A program made the position numbers and the translations under genes. The notes beneath the pieces are model-generated. The model had not been told where the DNA came from and made no database searches. It was given only the letters and a program-made list of their open reading frames with translations. From Pokkaliibacter sp046614695 (GTDB lineage Bacteria; Pseudomonadota; Gammaproteobacteria; Pseudomonadales; Balneatricaceae): a stretch of DNA of 64,000 bases. The stretch covers positions 62,001 to 126,000 of the forward strand of contig NZ_JBKKHQ010000017.1 of NCBI RefSeq assembly GCF_046614695.1, given 5' to 3'. This document shows positions 25,567-33,836 of this stretch, one piece after another. The stretch's first letter is position 1; every line of letters begins with the position of its first letter.

Positions 25567-25767
25567 ATGGGGATTACTCTGACTTCTATGGGCCGTGGTT
25601 TGCATCGTTTGTTGAGTTATTCCGCCAAGGCGGCCAGAACGCCACTGGTGGAAGATGATGAGCTGTCCGGGCAGAGTTTGCGAAAGCCAAGAGATGCTGG
25701 TTCGACTGCGGCATCAGCTAACGGTGCTTATCGCGCTGGCAGTGGGCGTTTTATTCATCCTCTTTAG
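25567..25767 (+). CDS. Small hypothetical protein, 66 residues
   Basis: ATG with a strong AAGGAG site 8 nt upstream (ATTAAGGAGAGCCGCT before ATG). The product begins MGITLTSMGRGLHRLLSYSAK and is basic. Its second half (GSTAASANGAYRAGSGRFIHPL) is low complexity. In the +1 frame over the same stretch (from 25655) there is a hydrophobic helix LTVLIALAVGVLFILFSYQ, which suggests that a frameshift may have fused or split a small membrane protein. A hairpin at 25784-25808 follows. Confidence 0.55.
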   Translation: MGITLTSMGRGLHRLLSYSAKAARTPLVEDDELSGQSLRKPRDAGSTAASANGAYRAGSGRFIHPL

Positions 25768-25783
25768 TTATCAAAGAGCACTG

Positions 25784-25808
25784 TCGGACAGGCCGTGGAT
25801 CTGTCCGA
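25784..25808 (+). repeat. Inverted repeat, possible weak terminator
   Basis: TCGGACAG (25784-25791) and CTGTCCGA (25801-25808), perfect 8-bp arms with a 9-nt loop, with no convincing T-run after it. Confidence 0.4.
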
Positions 25809-26320
25809 GGTGTTTCATTAGGACGCAGTCTGCCTTGAGTAAAAATGTTACCTGCAGGTAGTAAATACCCAATTACCCCAGGCAGAACCCTATCCCACTT
25901 CCGTCTTTCAGGCGTTTGATTGCTGATTCGCCGCTATTGTTCCTTCTAGTGTTCCTATCATTACTACTGTCTTAAAAAGTGCAGATATTATGCATCGTTT
26001 TGCAGAACTATTTGTTTAGTGACCGTTAAATAAAGTGCAAGAGGAATATCAAAGTGGTTCAAGGCTGGCCACAGTTTGGGTATCTTGTATCCCAGATTTT
26101 ATTAATTTAATGATCAATACAAATATTCGGCACTTCTTAAGGTAAGTGTCTACTATTGCCTGTTTGCACAGGGAAATAGATCGTCGAAGTTATGAATGTG
26201 AACTTTTGCTTAGATACCTGAGCGTGGTGACTCCAAAGGGGTTGCCAGAAGCGATGGGAGTTATTGCAGCAACGTGCTGGCACTCCCGCATTCGATTTCA
26301 GGATTAAGGAAGGTCTCTTC
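25809..26320. other. Long AT-rich region upstream of the porin gene
   Basis: About 510 bp without a supported gene. A candidate sigma70 promoter lies at 26085-26113 (TTGTAT, 17 nt, TAATGA), which would give a porin leader of about 200 nt. No other structure is clear. Confidence 0.4.
26085..26113 (+). promoter_or_regulatory. Candidate sigma70 promoter of the porin gene
   Basis: TTGTAT at 26085-26090 and TAATGA at 26108-26113 with a 17-nt spacer, in the AT-rich region upstream of the porin. Confidence 0.35.
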
Positions 26321-27295
26321 ATGAAGAAGTCCCTGTTAGCCATTGCCATCGCCAGTGCCAGCATTCTGCCGGTGGTGGCCAATGCCGACGCAACCCTGTA
26401 TGGCCGTCTGCATTTCCGTGTGAACTTTGATGATGGTAAAGATGCAAGCATCAACAATGCTGGCCATCGTCTGGGTGTTAAGGGTGAGAGCGAGCTGGAC
26501 TCCGGTCTGACTGCTTTCTACCAGCTGGAAACCGAATACCACAATGACCGTGATGGTCAGTCCAGTGCTACTTCTGGTGCAGCTGATGCCAACCTGGCAG
26601 TACGTCATGCTAACGCTGGTGTGAAAGGTGATTTCGGTAAAGTGACTATCGGTCGCTTCGAGAACCCCATGTACCGCACTATTGTTGGTGACGTTTTCGA
26701 GCGTACTTCTGCAGCCTTCACTCAGACTCAGGAACGTATCGGCAGCGCGCTGTCCTATGAAACTCCCTCTTTCGCTGGCCTGAATGCTTACGCGACCGTT
26801 GTTGCAGCGGGCGAAGGCGACAGCAGCGACTACAAAGATGTTGATGCTTACTCTGCAGGTCTGAACTACGAGAACAACGGCTTCTACGCTGGTATCGGTT
26901 ACTGGCAGGCTGAGTTCACTGAAGACCAGACCAACCATGACAAACAAGACCTGTCTGTGGGTGTGAGCTACAACTTCAACAACATCTATGTTGCGGGTAA
27001 CTACGAGCACAACGAAGAAAGCCTGACTGATGATGGCGGCATCGACGTATGGGACGTAGCAGCAAGCTACACCATCGACAAGACCCGTTTCGGTATCAAC
27101 TACAGCGAAGCTGATCCTGATCAGGGTAGCAAAATGACCCGTGGTATGGTCGGTGTGTATCACGACCTGGGTGGCGGTGCAGACGTTTATGCTGAGTATG
27201 CAAACGTTAACGGCGCAGCCGAAGACGGTAACGATGCCTGGGGTATCGATGGCCTGTCTGATAGCGTAACTCTGGGTTACCGCGTTAAGTTCTAA
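26321..27295 (+). CDS. General trimeric porin (Gram-negative porin family)
   Basis: 324 residues from ATG 26321, preceded by AAGGAAGG. Signal peptide MKKSLLAIAIASASILPVVANA, then an acidic beta-barrel of alternating residues (ATLYGRLHFRVNF, GRFENPMYRTIVGDVF). It ends in VTLGYRVKF with the C-terminal Phe recognised by the BAM complex. Low Lys/high Asp-Glu content suits a porin of a marine or halotolerant cell. A nonspecific outer-membrane diffusion channel. Codon use is strongly biased, consistent with high expression, and a strong terminator follows. Confidence 0.9.
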   Translation: MKKSLLAIAIASASILPVVANADATLYGRLHFRVNFDDGKDASINNAGHRLGVKGESELDSGLTAFYQLETEYHNDRDGQSSATSGAADANLAVRHANAGVKGDFGKVTIGRFENPMYRTIVGDVFERTSAAFTQTQERIGSALSYETPSFAGLNAYATVVAAGEGDSSDYKDVDAYSAGLNYENNGFYAGIGYWQAEFTEDQTNHDKQDLSVGVSYNFNNIYVAGNYEHNEESLTDDGGIDVWDVAASYTIDKTRFGINYSEADPDQGSKMTRGMVGVYHDLGGGADVYAEYANVNGAAEDGNDAWGIDGLSDSVTLGYRVKF

Positions 27296-27315
27296 GCAGT
27301 ATCCTGCTTGAATAA

Positions 27316-27350
27316 AAAAGGGCCGCTTTGCAGAGCGGCCCTTTTAAGAC
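27316..27350 (+). terminator. Rho-independent terminator of the porin gene
   Basis: AAAAGGGCCGCT (27316-27327) pairs with AGCGGCCCTTTT (27334-27345) across a 6-nt loop. Confidence 0.9.
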
Positions 27351-27436
27351 AGTTGGCAATCATTCCCCGTTGCCTACTGGCTGTACACCATAACGTGCTA
27401 ATGATGTGACAGATTGCGATTTATTCAAGCTCGATA

Positions 27437-27467
27437 AAACCCTGGTTTCGCACCCAGGGTTTTTTTT
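27437..27467. terminator. Bidirectional terminator of the NlpC/P60 gene
   Basis: AAACCCTGG (27437-27445) pairs with CCAGGGTTT (27454-27462). There is a T-run to the right, and TTTTATC follows in the minus direction beyond the NlpC/P60 stop codon. Confidence 0.8.
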
Positions 27468-27501
27468 CGTCTGCAAACAATGCCGACAAATGGCTTTGGA
27501 A

Positions 27502-28137
27502 TCAAGAGCCTGAGGCAATTACGCGTTTGGCTTCCAGATAGGTTTTCTGCCAGTAGCTGGTGCGCAGATTATCAATTCTTACGCTGCCACCGGAGTGGTT
27601 AGAGTGAATGAATTTATTTCCACCCAGATAGATGCCAACGTGGCTTACGCGTCCGCGGCCATTAGCGCTGAAAAACACCAGATCGCCCGGCTTGAGGGAC
27701 GTGCGGGCAATTTTTGCCATAGGCATGCGGATCAGCTCGCGTGTTGTGCGTGGTAGTTCTATCCCTGCAGCTTCGTTATAGACGTAATTAAGAAAGCCGC
27801 TGCAGTCAAAGCCAGAGTCAGGGGTTGTGCCGCCCCACTGATAAGGCGTGCCTTTTAGTGACAGAGCTTCTTGCAATACTCTATTAACTGTTGGGCCGCC
27901 CAGCTGGTAATCGCTACCTGGTAATGCGGGTTTGTCACGTTTGGTGACGTCGTAGTCGATCGCATCGCTGCCATCCGTCAGGGAATCGGTCGCTTCCTGA
28001 TCTGCGGCGATGGCTGCATCACCATAGATGTCGGTTTCAGCCGCTGCAGAAGTCGATGGGCGGGTGCCATTGGAAGAGCAGGCCGCGAGCGTTACAGAAC
28101 ATAATATGACTAGTAAAGGTAAAAAACGTTGCCGCAT
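27502..28137 (-). CDS. NlpC/P60-family peptidoglycan endopeptidase lipoprotein
   Basis: 211 residues from ATG 28137 (AGGTG upstream). Lipoprotein signal with VTLAAC (Cys20), an acidic linker (30-85), then an NlpC/P60 domain with catalytic Cys112 (FDCSGF), His166 (VSHVGIY) and His178 (KFIHSN). It resembles Spr/MepS-type DL-endopeptidases that cleave mDAP cross-links during wall growth. It is probably anchored to the outer membrane. A single gene, convergent with the porin. Confidence 0.9.
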   Translation of the reverse strand: MRQRFLPLLVILCSVTLAACSSNGTRPSTSAAAETDIYGDAAIAADQEATDSLTDGSDAIDYDVTKRDKPALPGSDYQLGGPTVNRVLQEALSLKGTPYQWGGTTPDSGFDCSGFLNYVYNEAAGIELPRTTRELIRMPMAKIARTSLKPGDLVFFSANGRGRVSHVGIYLGGNKFIHSNHSGGSVRIDNLRTSYWQKTYLEAKRVIASGS

Positions 28138-28447
28138 TAAGTCACCTGCTGCGCCCCCGAACTGATGACTGCAGAGCCACGATTTTGCTCTGCCACCCCG
28201 GCGCAATCGAAAATAATGAAAATCCGATGAACTCTACAGCAACGCCCCTGCCAAAGTCTTGCCTCAACACAAGATTTTGCAGGGTTTTTTGTTTCTGCGG
28301 CGGTAATGGTGGTTTTTTAATCCCTGTGCAATAGTCTTTTCTATAGAGTTATTCCGGACTGAGCAAATTCCGGCAGGTGGTTTGCATCGGTTTGTGCTCA
28401 GAACATTGACGGCGCATTGCCAGAATATGCATCAGGAGAGAACACAA

Positions 28448-29179
28448 ATGTGGCTTAACTGCGATATGGGGGAAAGTTTTGGTGCCTGGAAGATGGGGTT
28501 GGATGAGCAGGTCATGCCCTTTATAGATCAGGCCAATATCGCCTGCGGTTTCCATGCCTCAGACCCCCTGATCATGCAAAAGACGGTGCGCCATGCCCTG
28601 CAGCATGATGTGATGATTGGTGCGCATCCTTCCTATCCGGATCTGGTGGGATTTGGTCGCCGCTCCATGCAGTGCTCACCCACTGAGGTCACCGCGATGA
28701 TTCGTTATCAGACCGGGGCGCTACAGGCGATTGCCGTGGCTGAAGGGGGGCAGGTGGCATACATCAAGCCCCATGGTGCGCTTCATAATGACATGATGAA
28801 GCAGCCTAAAGTGCTGGAGGCTGTCATGGAGGCGGTCGCCACCTTTGAGGTACCCCTGATGATTATGACGACGGCAGATAACTCGGCTGTCGAGGCGATG
28901 GCCAAGCGTATTGGTGTTGATCTCTGGTTTGAGGCTTTTGCTGATCGGGCCTATGACGCAGAAGGCTATCTGGTCTCTCGCAGTATTCCGGGCGCAGTTC
29001 ACCATGATGAGTCCACTATCGTGCGTCAGGCGATCACCCTGGCGCGTGGGGAGGCGCTGAATTCCATTGATAACCGACCGCTTTATCTGCAGGCAGTGAC
29101 GCTCTGTGTGCATGGTGATAACCCGGAGTCAGTGCGGGCGGTAAAAGCGATTCGTGAACAGCTGTCGGCATCAGCCTGA
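28448..29179 (+). CDS. pxpA: 5-oxoprolinase subunit A (LamB/YcsF family)
   Basis: 243 residues from ATG 28448 with AGGAG upstream. The LamB/YcsF signature is present: LNCDMGESFGAW, ANIACGFHASDP, IGAHPSYPDLVGFGRR, YIKPHGALHND. With PxpB and PxpC it hydrolyses ATP to open 5-oxoproline (pyroglutamate) to glutamate in the cytoplasm. First gene of a tight pxpABC operon, with pxpB starting 10 bp downstream. Confidence 0.93.
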   Translation: MWLNCDMGESFGAWKMGLDEQVMPFIDQANIACGFHASDPLIMQKTVRHALQHDVMIGAHPSYPDLVGFGRRSMQCSPTEVTAMIRYQTGALQAIAVAEGGQVAYIKPHGALHNDMMKQPKVLEAVMEAVATFEVPLMIMTTADNSAVEAMAKRIGVDLWFEAFADRAYDAEGYLVSRSIPGAVHHDESTIVRQAITLARGEALNSIDNRPLYLQAVTLCVHGDNPESVRAVKAIREQLSASA

Positions 29180-29189
29180 GGAGGAAGAT

Positions 29190-29879
29190 GTGTCCTGGCA
29201 GATTACGGTCAGTGGTGTGGATACCCTGACAATTTATTTTGGCGACCAGATCGACGAGCAGCTTAGTCCGCGAATTTTGCAGGCCAGGCGGTGTATTGAG
29301 AAAAAGCTCCATGATCGGGTGCTGGAAATGGTCCCGTCATACACCAGCCTGCTGGTGCAGTATGATCTTCTCAAGGATGACCGCGCTTCGATCACGGCCG
29401 CTCTGGAGAAATGTCTTGCATCGCTTTCTGCCACAGGGCTGCAAACGTCCTCGGGCGAGCTGAAAATTATCCCCGTTTGTTATGACAAGGTGCTTGCGCC
29501 GGATCTGGAATTGCTGGCGCATGACAAAAGACTGTCGGTCGAGGAAGTGATTCAGCGCCATTGTGCCAAGCGTTACGTCGTCTTTGCGGTGGGCTTCATG
29601 CCTGGTTTTGCCTTTCTTGGAAAGGTTGATCCGTCTATTGCTACGCCACGCATCGCAACTCCCAGAAGTCGTGTCCCTAAAGGTGCTGTCGGTATTGCTG
29701 ATCAACAAACAGGTATCTACCCAAGTCCCTCGCCGGGTGGCTGGAATCTGATTGGACGAACGCCTGTCGACATGTTTGATCCTAAGCGCGCTCAGGCGGC
29801 TTTTTTGCAGGTAGGGGATCAGGTTAGCTTTGAAGCGATCAGTCTTGAGCAGTTTGACGCGATGGGAGGTGAGCGATGA
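29190..29879 (+). CDS. pxpB: 5-oxoprolinase subunit B
   Basis: 229 residues from GTG 29190, which has GGAGG with 5-nt spacing; a longer frame from 29154 overlaps pxpA and lacks a site. The CT_C_D/KipI domain is clear (VPSYTSLLVQYD, VFAVGFMPGFAFLGKV, TPRSRVPKGAVGIADQQTGIYP, GGWNLIGRTP). It forms the PxpBC part of the ATP-dependent 5-oxoprolinase. It overlaps pxpC by 4 bp. Confidence 0.93.
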   Translation: MSWQITVSGVDTLTIYFGDQIDEQLSPRILQARRCIEKKLHDRVLEMVPSYTSLLVQYDLLKDDRASITAALEKCLASLSATGLQTSSGELKIIPVCYDKVLAPDLELLAHDKRLSVEEVIQRHCAKRYVVFAVGFMPGFAFLGKVDPSIATPRIATPRSRVPKGAVGIADQQTGIYPSPSPGGWNLIGRTPVDMFDPKRAQAAFLQVGDQVSFEAISLEQFDAMGGER

Positions 29880-30796
29880 GTCAGTTACGCATCATTGATC
29901 CCGGTCGATTATCGATGGTTCAGGATCAGGGGCGGCGCGGCGTGATGGCGGCCGGACTGTCGGTCGGCGGTGCTGTGGATGGTCATGCCGCCGCCTGGGC
30001 CAACCATGTGCTGGGTAATGATCCACAAAGTGCTCTGATTGAGGTGACTCTGGGTGGTCTGGTGGTGGAATTCTGTGAAGCGACAAGTTTTAGTCTGACG
30101 GGGGCTGACTGTGGTGCTCTGCTGGACGGTCGTCCGGTGTCATTGTGGCAAACCCAAAAGGCTCAGGCGGGTGAAGTGCTAAAGCTTGGGTTTCCTCGCG
30201 CCGGCTTACGCAGTTATCTGGCGGTGGCAGGAGGCTTTTTGGTGACTAAAAGCTTGGGCGGAAGCTGTACCACGGTAATGCGTGAGGGGACAGGAGGGCT
30301 GTGTCAGGATGGCAGCAGTTTAAAAGCACAGGATGCGCTGTCTTACTCTCCGGGCTTTGTTGAAGATCATGCGATGAGTACGCGCTTTATACCGGACTAT
30401 CAGCAGACGCTGACGTTGAGAGTCATCCTGGGCGCCCAACAGGAACTGTTTTCCAATGAGGCTTTGTCGCGCTTTTTTAGTCAAACCTACCGGGTGTCGC
30501 CCAAGAGTGATCGCATGGGTGTGCGTCTTGAGGGAGCGCCTGTATCAGCTAACAAGCAGGGGTTGGTGTCAGAGGGGATTGCGCTGGGAGCGATTCAGGT
30601 GCCTGCGGATGGGCAGCCTATTATTCTAATGCAGGATCGACAGACGATTGGTGGCTATCCCAAGCTTGGAGCGGTCTTGCCACTGGATCTGTATGCTTTG
30701 GCTCAGCGGCCGCCTGGTGCGACATTACGCTTTCAGCCTGTAGCGCTGTTTGAAGCACAAGGTTTGATGCAAACCTTCCTGCGCTTCTTTCACTAG
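29876..30796 (+). CDS. pxpC: 5-oxoprolinase subunit C
   Basis: 306 residues, close to the E. coli length. CT_A_B/KipA domain with DPGRLSMVQDQGRRG, GVDGHAAAWANHVLGN-like start, SPKSDRMGVRLEG and MQDRQTIGGYPKLG. Partner of PxpB in the 5-oxoprolinase. ATGA overlap with pxpB indicates coupled translation. Ends at a bidirectional terminator facing deaD. Confidence 0.93.
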   Translation: MSQLRIIDPGRLSMVQDQGRRGVMAAGLSVGGAVDGHAAAWANHVLGNDPQSALIEVTLGGLVVEFCEATSFSLTGADCGALLDGRPVSLWQTQKAQAGEVLKLGFPRAGLRSYLAVAGGFLVTKSLGGSCTTVMREGTGGLCQDGSSLKAQDALSYSPGFVEDHAMSTRFIPDYQQTLTLRVILGAQQELFSNEALSRFFSQTYRVSPKSDRMGVRLEGAPVSANKQGLVSEGIALGAIQVPADGQPIILMQDRQTIGGYPKLGAVLPLDLYALAQRPPGATLRFQPVALFEAQGLMQTFLRFFH

Positions 30797-30822
30797 TTGC
30801 AGCACCCGTAATACGCAGCCAT

Positions 30823-30849
30823 AAAAAAACGCCCCGAGGGGCGTTTTTT
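30823..30849. terminator. Bidirectional terminator between pxpC and deaD
   Basis: AAAAAACGCCC and GGGCGTTTTTT arms around a CGAG loop, with A-tract left and T-tract right, between convergent genes. Confidence 0.9.
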
Positions 30850-30863
30850 CTTACTGTGAAAGC

Positions 30864-32690
30864 TTAGCGCTGACGGCTGCTGCTACGACCAGAGAAGCGG
30901 TCTTCACGCTTGCCGCCAAAACGGTCTTCGCGGTTGCCTGCAGGGCGGTCATCGCGACGACGTGGCGCGCCACGGTCCTGACGAGGACGGCGTGGGCCGC
31001 GATCCTGAGCGTCATCCGGACCTTCTGCCCAGGGAGACAGCTCCATGGACTGGTTACGGATGCTGCAGCCAGTCAGAGCGGAACGCTGGTTAGCATTCAG
31101 GTTCTCAGGCAGGTAAACGGTAGAGTAGTTACCGTACAGCTTGATGTGGCCGATGCGGCTACCGGAAATGCCTGCTTCGTTAGCGATGGCACCAACGATG
31201 TCGCGTGGTTCAACGCGCTGATCACGACCCAGAGCAATGCGATAACGAGTCATTGGCTCGGTGTCCTGAGGACGCTGGCGACGTTCACGTGGTTCGCCAC
31301 GCTCATTGTTGCGGCCTCCACGGTCATTAGCACCGCGACGGGCTTCGTGTTCGATGATGTCAACGTCAGTAGAACGTGGAGCTGCCTTGGAGTCGCGAGC
31401 CATCCAGTACAGTGCTGCTGCTACATCGTTCAGGCTGACACCCTGCTCTTCGCACAGGCGGCTCAGAATGTTGCGACCTTCTTCCTGGCGCGCATCTTCC
31501 ATGGAGTTCAGAACCTGTTTCAGGAACTGAGTCTCACGCAGTTGTGCCATTTCTTTCTTGGTTGGCAGCTTGTAGCGGTCCAGAGACTTGCCGATATGGC
31601 GCTCCAGAGCCTGCAGTGAACGACGCTCACGAGGAGTGATCAGTACCAGTGCGCGACCGTCACGGCCTGCGCGACCGGTACGGCCAACACGGTGAACATA
31701 GGCTTCACGATCCATCGGCAGATCGTAGTTAACAACGTGGCTGATACGCTCAACGTCCAGACCTCGTGCTGCTACGTCAGTCGCCACGATGATATCGATC
31801 TTGTTTTCTTTCAGGCGATCAACCACTTTTTCACGCAGAGGCTGGCTCAGGTCACCGTGCAGAGCCGCAGCGCGGTAGCCGAAGTGATCCAGCTTGTCAG
31901 CCAGTTCCTGAGTGGTGCTCTTGGTGCGAGCGAAGATGATCAGGCCGTCAAATTCTTCAACTTCCAGCAAACGAGCCAGAGCGTCGAACTTCTGGTGGCC
32001 GCTGACTTCAACGTACAGCTGCTCAATAGAAGAAACGGTTGCGGTTTTGCTGTGAATCTTGATCTGTTCGGCATCACGCAGATGACGATCAGCAACTTCA
32101 CGGATAACCTGCGGCATGGTTGCAGAGAACAGGGCGATCTGACGGGTGGCAGGAGTCTTTTCCAGAATCCACTCAACATCGTCGATAAAGCCCATTTTCA
32201 GCATTTCGTCAGCTTCGTCGAGAACCAGTGTTTTCAGGTCGTCGAGTTTCAGCGTGCCGCGCTCCATATGGTCCATAACGCGACCGGGGGTGCCGACAAC
32301 AACATGGACGCCGTCACGCAGGCCGCGAAGCTGGGTACGGTAATCCTGGCCACCGTAAACAGACAGAATGCGAATACCGCGCATCTTGGAAGCATATTCT
32401 TCCAGAGCGGTAGTGACCTGCAGGGCAAGTTCACGAGTAGGAGTAAGAATCAGCGCCTGAGGAGCGTTGTTTTTCAGGTCAATTTTAGCCAGCAATGGCA
32501 GGGCGAAAGCCGCAGTTTTACCGGTACCTGTCTGAGCCTGGCCCAGCATGTCCTTGCCTTTCAGTAGGGCAGGAATACTCTGCGCCTGAATAGGGGAAGG
32601 AGACTCGTAGCCCATGGTAGCCAGTGGCTCCAGCAGAAATTCAGGCAGGCCGAGATCAGCAAAGTTCAAAGTCGTTGCTTGTGCAGACAT
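30864..32690 (-). CDS. deaD: Cold-shock DEAD-box RNA helicase
   Basis: 608 residues. Helicase core with Q motif, Walker A AQTGTGKT (52-59), PTRELA, TPGR, DEAD at 158-161, SAT, RGLD and HRVGRTGRAGR. A DbpA-type RNA-binding domain follows (RYRIALGRDQRVEPRDIVGAIANEAG), then a basic Arg/Gly/Asp-rich tail from about 545. This is the DeaD/CsdA layout: ribosome assembly and unfolding of structured mRNA in the cold. It has a sigma70 promoter about 260 nt upstream and a structured leader that pairs the region before the ATG. It lies divergent from a cold-shock protein gene. Confidence 0.94.
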   Translation of the reverse strand: MSAQATTLNFADLGLPEFLLEPLATMGYESPSPIQAQSIPALLKGKDMLGQAQTGTGKTAAFALPLLAKIDLKNNAPQALILTPTRELALQVTTALEEYASKMRGIRILSVYGGQDYRTQLRGLRDGVHVVVGTPGRVMDHMERGTLKLDDLKTLVLDEADEMLKMGFIDDVEWILEKTPATRQIALFSATMPQVIREVADRHLRDAEQIKIHSKTATVSSIEQLYVEVSGHQKFDALARLLEVEEFDGLIIFARTKSTTQELADKLDHFGYRAAALHGDLSQPLREKVVDRLKENKIDIIVATDVAARGLDVERISHVVNYDLPMDREAYVHRVGRTGRAGRDGRALVLITPRERRSLQALERHIGKSLDRYKLPTKKEMAQLRETQFLKQVLNSMEDARQEEGRNILSRLCEEQGVSLNDVAAALYWMARDSKAAPRSTDVDIIEHEARRGANDRGGRNNERGEPRERRQRPQDTEPMTRYRIALGRDQRVEPRDIVGAIANEAGISGSRIGHIKLYGNYSTVYLPENLNANQRSALTGCSIRNQSMELSPWAEGPDDAQDRGPRRPRQDRGAPRRRDDRPAGNREDRFGGKREDRFSGRSSSRQR

Positions 32691-32952
32691 TTAATTATGA
32701 GTTCCGTATGAGTGAACGCTAAGTAGACCCAGTAGGGTCGTGAAAGACATATCGGAACTCACGGAAGGGCCCGGCCAGCTTCTCTGATTAAAGCTGGGCG
32801 ATAAAGACCTGAATCAGACACGTCATTGGCAAACGGCTCGTTACCGAGTCGCTTCAACAAAACGCTGTCAGCAGGGATTTTATAGCGGCATCGGCCTCTC
32901 TGGTTAGGAGGCGCCGCGGGAACCGGACTGAACGGGAGTGCGATACATCGAG
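32691..32952 (-). promoter_or_regulatory. Structured 5' leader of deaD
   Basis: About 260 nt between the predicted start site and ATG. Near the start codon TGAGTTCCG (32698-32706) and CGGAACTCA (32753-32761) form a perfect 9-bp stem enclosing a GACCC/GGGTC hairpin (32726-32739). In the mRNA the stem holds the only GGA upstream of the ATG. Two further hairpins occur, CCAGCTT/AAGCTGG (32775-32797) and a GCCTC/GAGGC type near 32896-32914. Confidence 0.6.
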
Positions 32953-32959
32953 GGCGAGT

Positions 32960-32988
32960 ATTCTATAGACTTTATGTTGATTTGGCAA
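32960..32988 (-). promoter_or_regulatory. Sigma70 promoter of deaD
   Basis: On the minus strand TTGCCA (32988-32983), 17-nt spacer, TAGAAT (32965-32960). Transcription would start near 32953. Confidence 0.7.
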
Positions 32989-33081
32989 TCCGACCAGACA
33001 GGTCAGTTTTATCTTTTGACGCCAGGGATGGCGTTATTTACGACGATTGACCCGCATCATGGCCTCAACCATTAAATTTCA

Positions 33082-33111
33082 TTGGCTGGCTAGTAATTGC
33101 GGGGATATACT
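33082..33111 (+). promoter_or_regulatory. Candidate promoter of the cold-shock protein gene
   Basis: TTGGCT (33082-33087), 18-nt spacer, TATACT (33106-33111). It would give a leader of roughly 105 nt, usual for cold-shock genes. Confidence 0.5.
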
Positions 33112-33225
33112 CGGCTTCTGGTATCTTTTGAGGTACCCTACGATTGTTCGGTCGCGCGTGTGCGCGGACGCACAATGCTTCCTTGTACGCTGACGATGTC
33201 AGCACGTTATATTAAAGAGAGTTAT

Positions 33226-33438
33226 ATGTCTCAGTTAGTTACCGGCACCGTAAAGTGGTTTAACGAAGAGAAAGGCTACGGCTTCATCGCTCGTGAAGGT
33301 GGTTCAGACGTTTTCGTTCATTTCCGTGCTATCAACGGCACTGGCCGTCGTACCCTGCACGAAGGCCAGAAGGTTACTTTTGAAGTAACTCAAGGTCAGA
33401 AAGGTCCTCAGGCTGAAAACGTAACTGTTGTTGCCTAA
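33226..33438 (+). CDS. Cold-shock domain protein (CspA family)
   Basis: 70 residues from ATG 33226, preceded by AAAGAGAG. A single cold-shock domain with TGTVKWFNEEKGYGFI (RNP1) and DVFVHF (RNP2). It binds single-stranded RNA/DNA and acts as an RNA chaperone or antiterminator. It faces away from deaD, another cold-shock gene, and is followed by a strong terminator. Which CspA paralogue it is cannot be told. Confidence 0.93.
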   Translation: MSQLVTGTVKWFNEEKGYGFIAREGGSDVFVHFRAINGTGRRTLHEGQKVTFEVTQGQKGPQAENVTVVA

Positions 33439-33514
33439 TAGACCGCTTTTTTCCTGGCCCAATATGCAGCGCATCGTCATTGTTTGAGCCCTGTAGGTTG
33501 CCCAGGTAACTAAA

Positions 33515-33549
33515 GCAAAAAACCCTGAAGTAAGCTTCGGGGTTTTTTT
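33515..33549 (+). terminator. Rho-independent terminator of the csp gene
   Basis: AAAAAACCCTGAAG and CTTCGGGGTTTTTTT form a stem with a TAAG loop and a long T-run. Confidence 0.88.
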
Positions 33550-33836
33550 GTGCCTGAAATCCGCAAATAACGATATTTCTGCCTTATTTGTTGCCAAAAA
33601 ATGAGGCGTATTACCAAGTTGTAAGGTCGCGTTCCAGACTGAATAACTCCGCGACCATCCACGGCACTAAACTCCTTTGCCCTTGAGTAAATCACCGTTA
33701 GAAGAACGGTGTTCGCTAAGGATCGGCTGGTCACAGCAGGCGCAATGCCTGAAGGCCATCTGCAAAATGACAATAACCCCTAAAGCCTGGCCAAGGGGAA
33801 ATCAGCAGATTGTGCTGTATGTTCTAGGAGAGTGTT
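33550..33836. other. Upstream region of galP
   Basis: Noncoding. It contains a hairpin CACCGTT (33693-33699)/AACGGTG (33705-33711) that may be part of the galP leader or a regulator site. No other signal is clear. Confidence 0.4.

Noticed and set aside
27350..27467. Possible small RNA between two terminators after the porin
   Set aside because: No promoter found; the second hairpin is explained as the terminator of the convergent NlpC/P60 gene.
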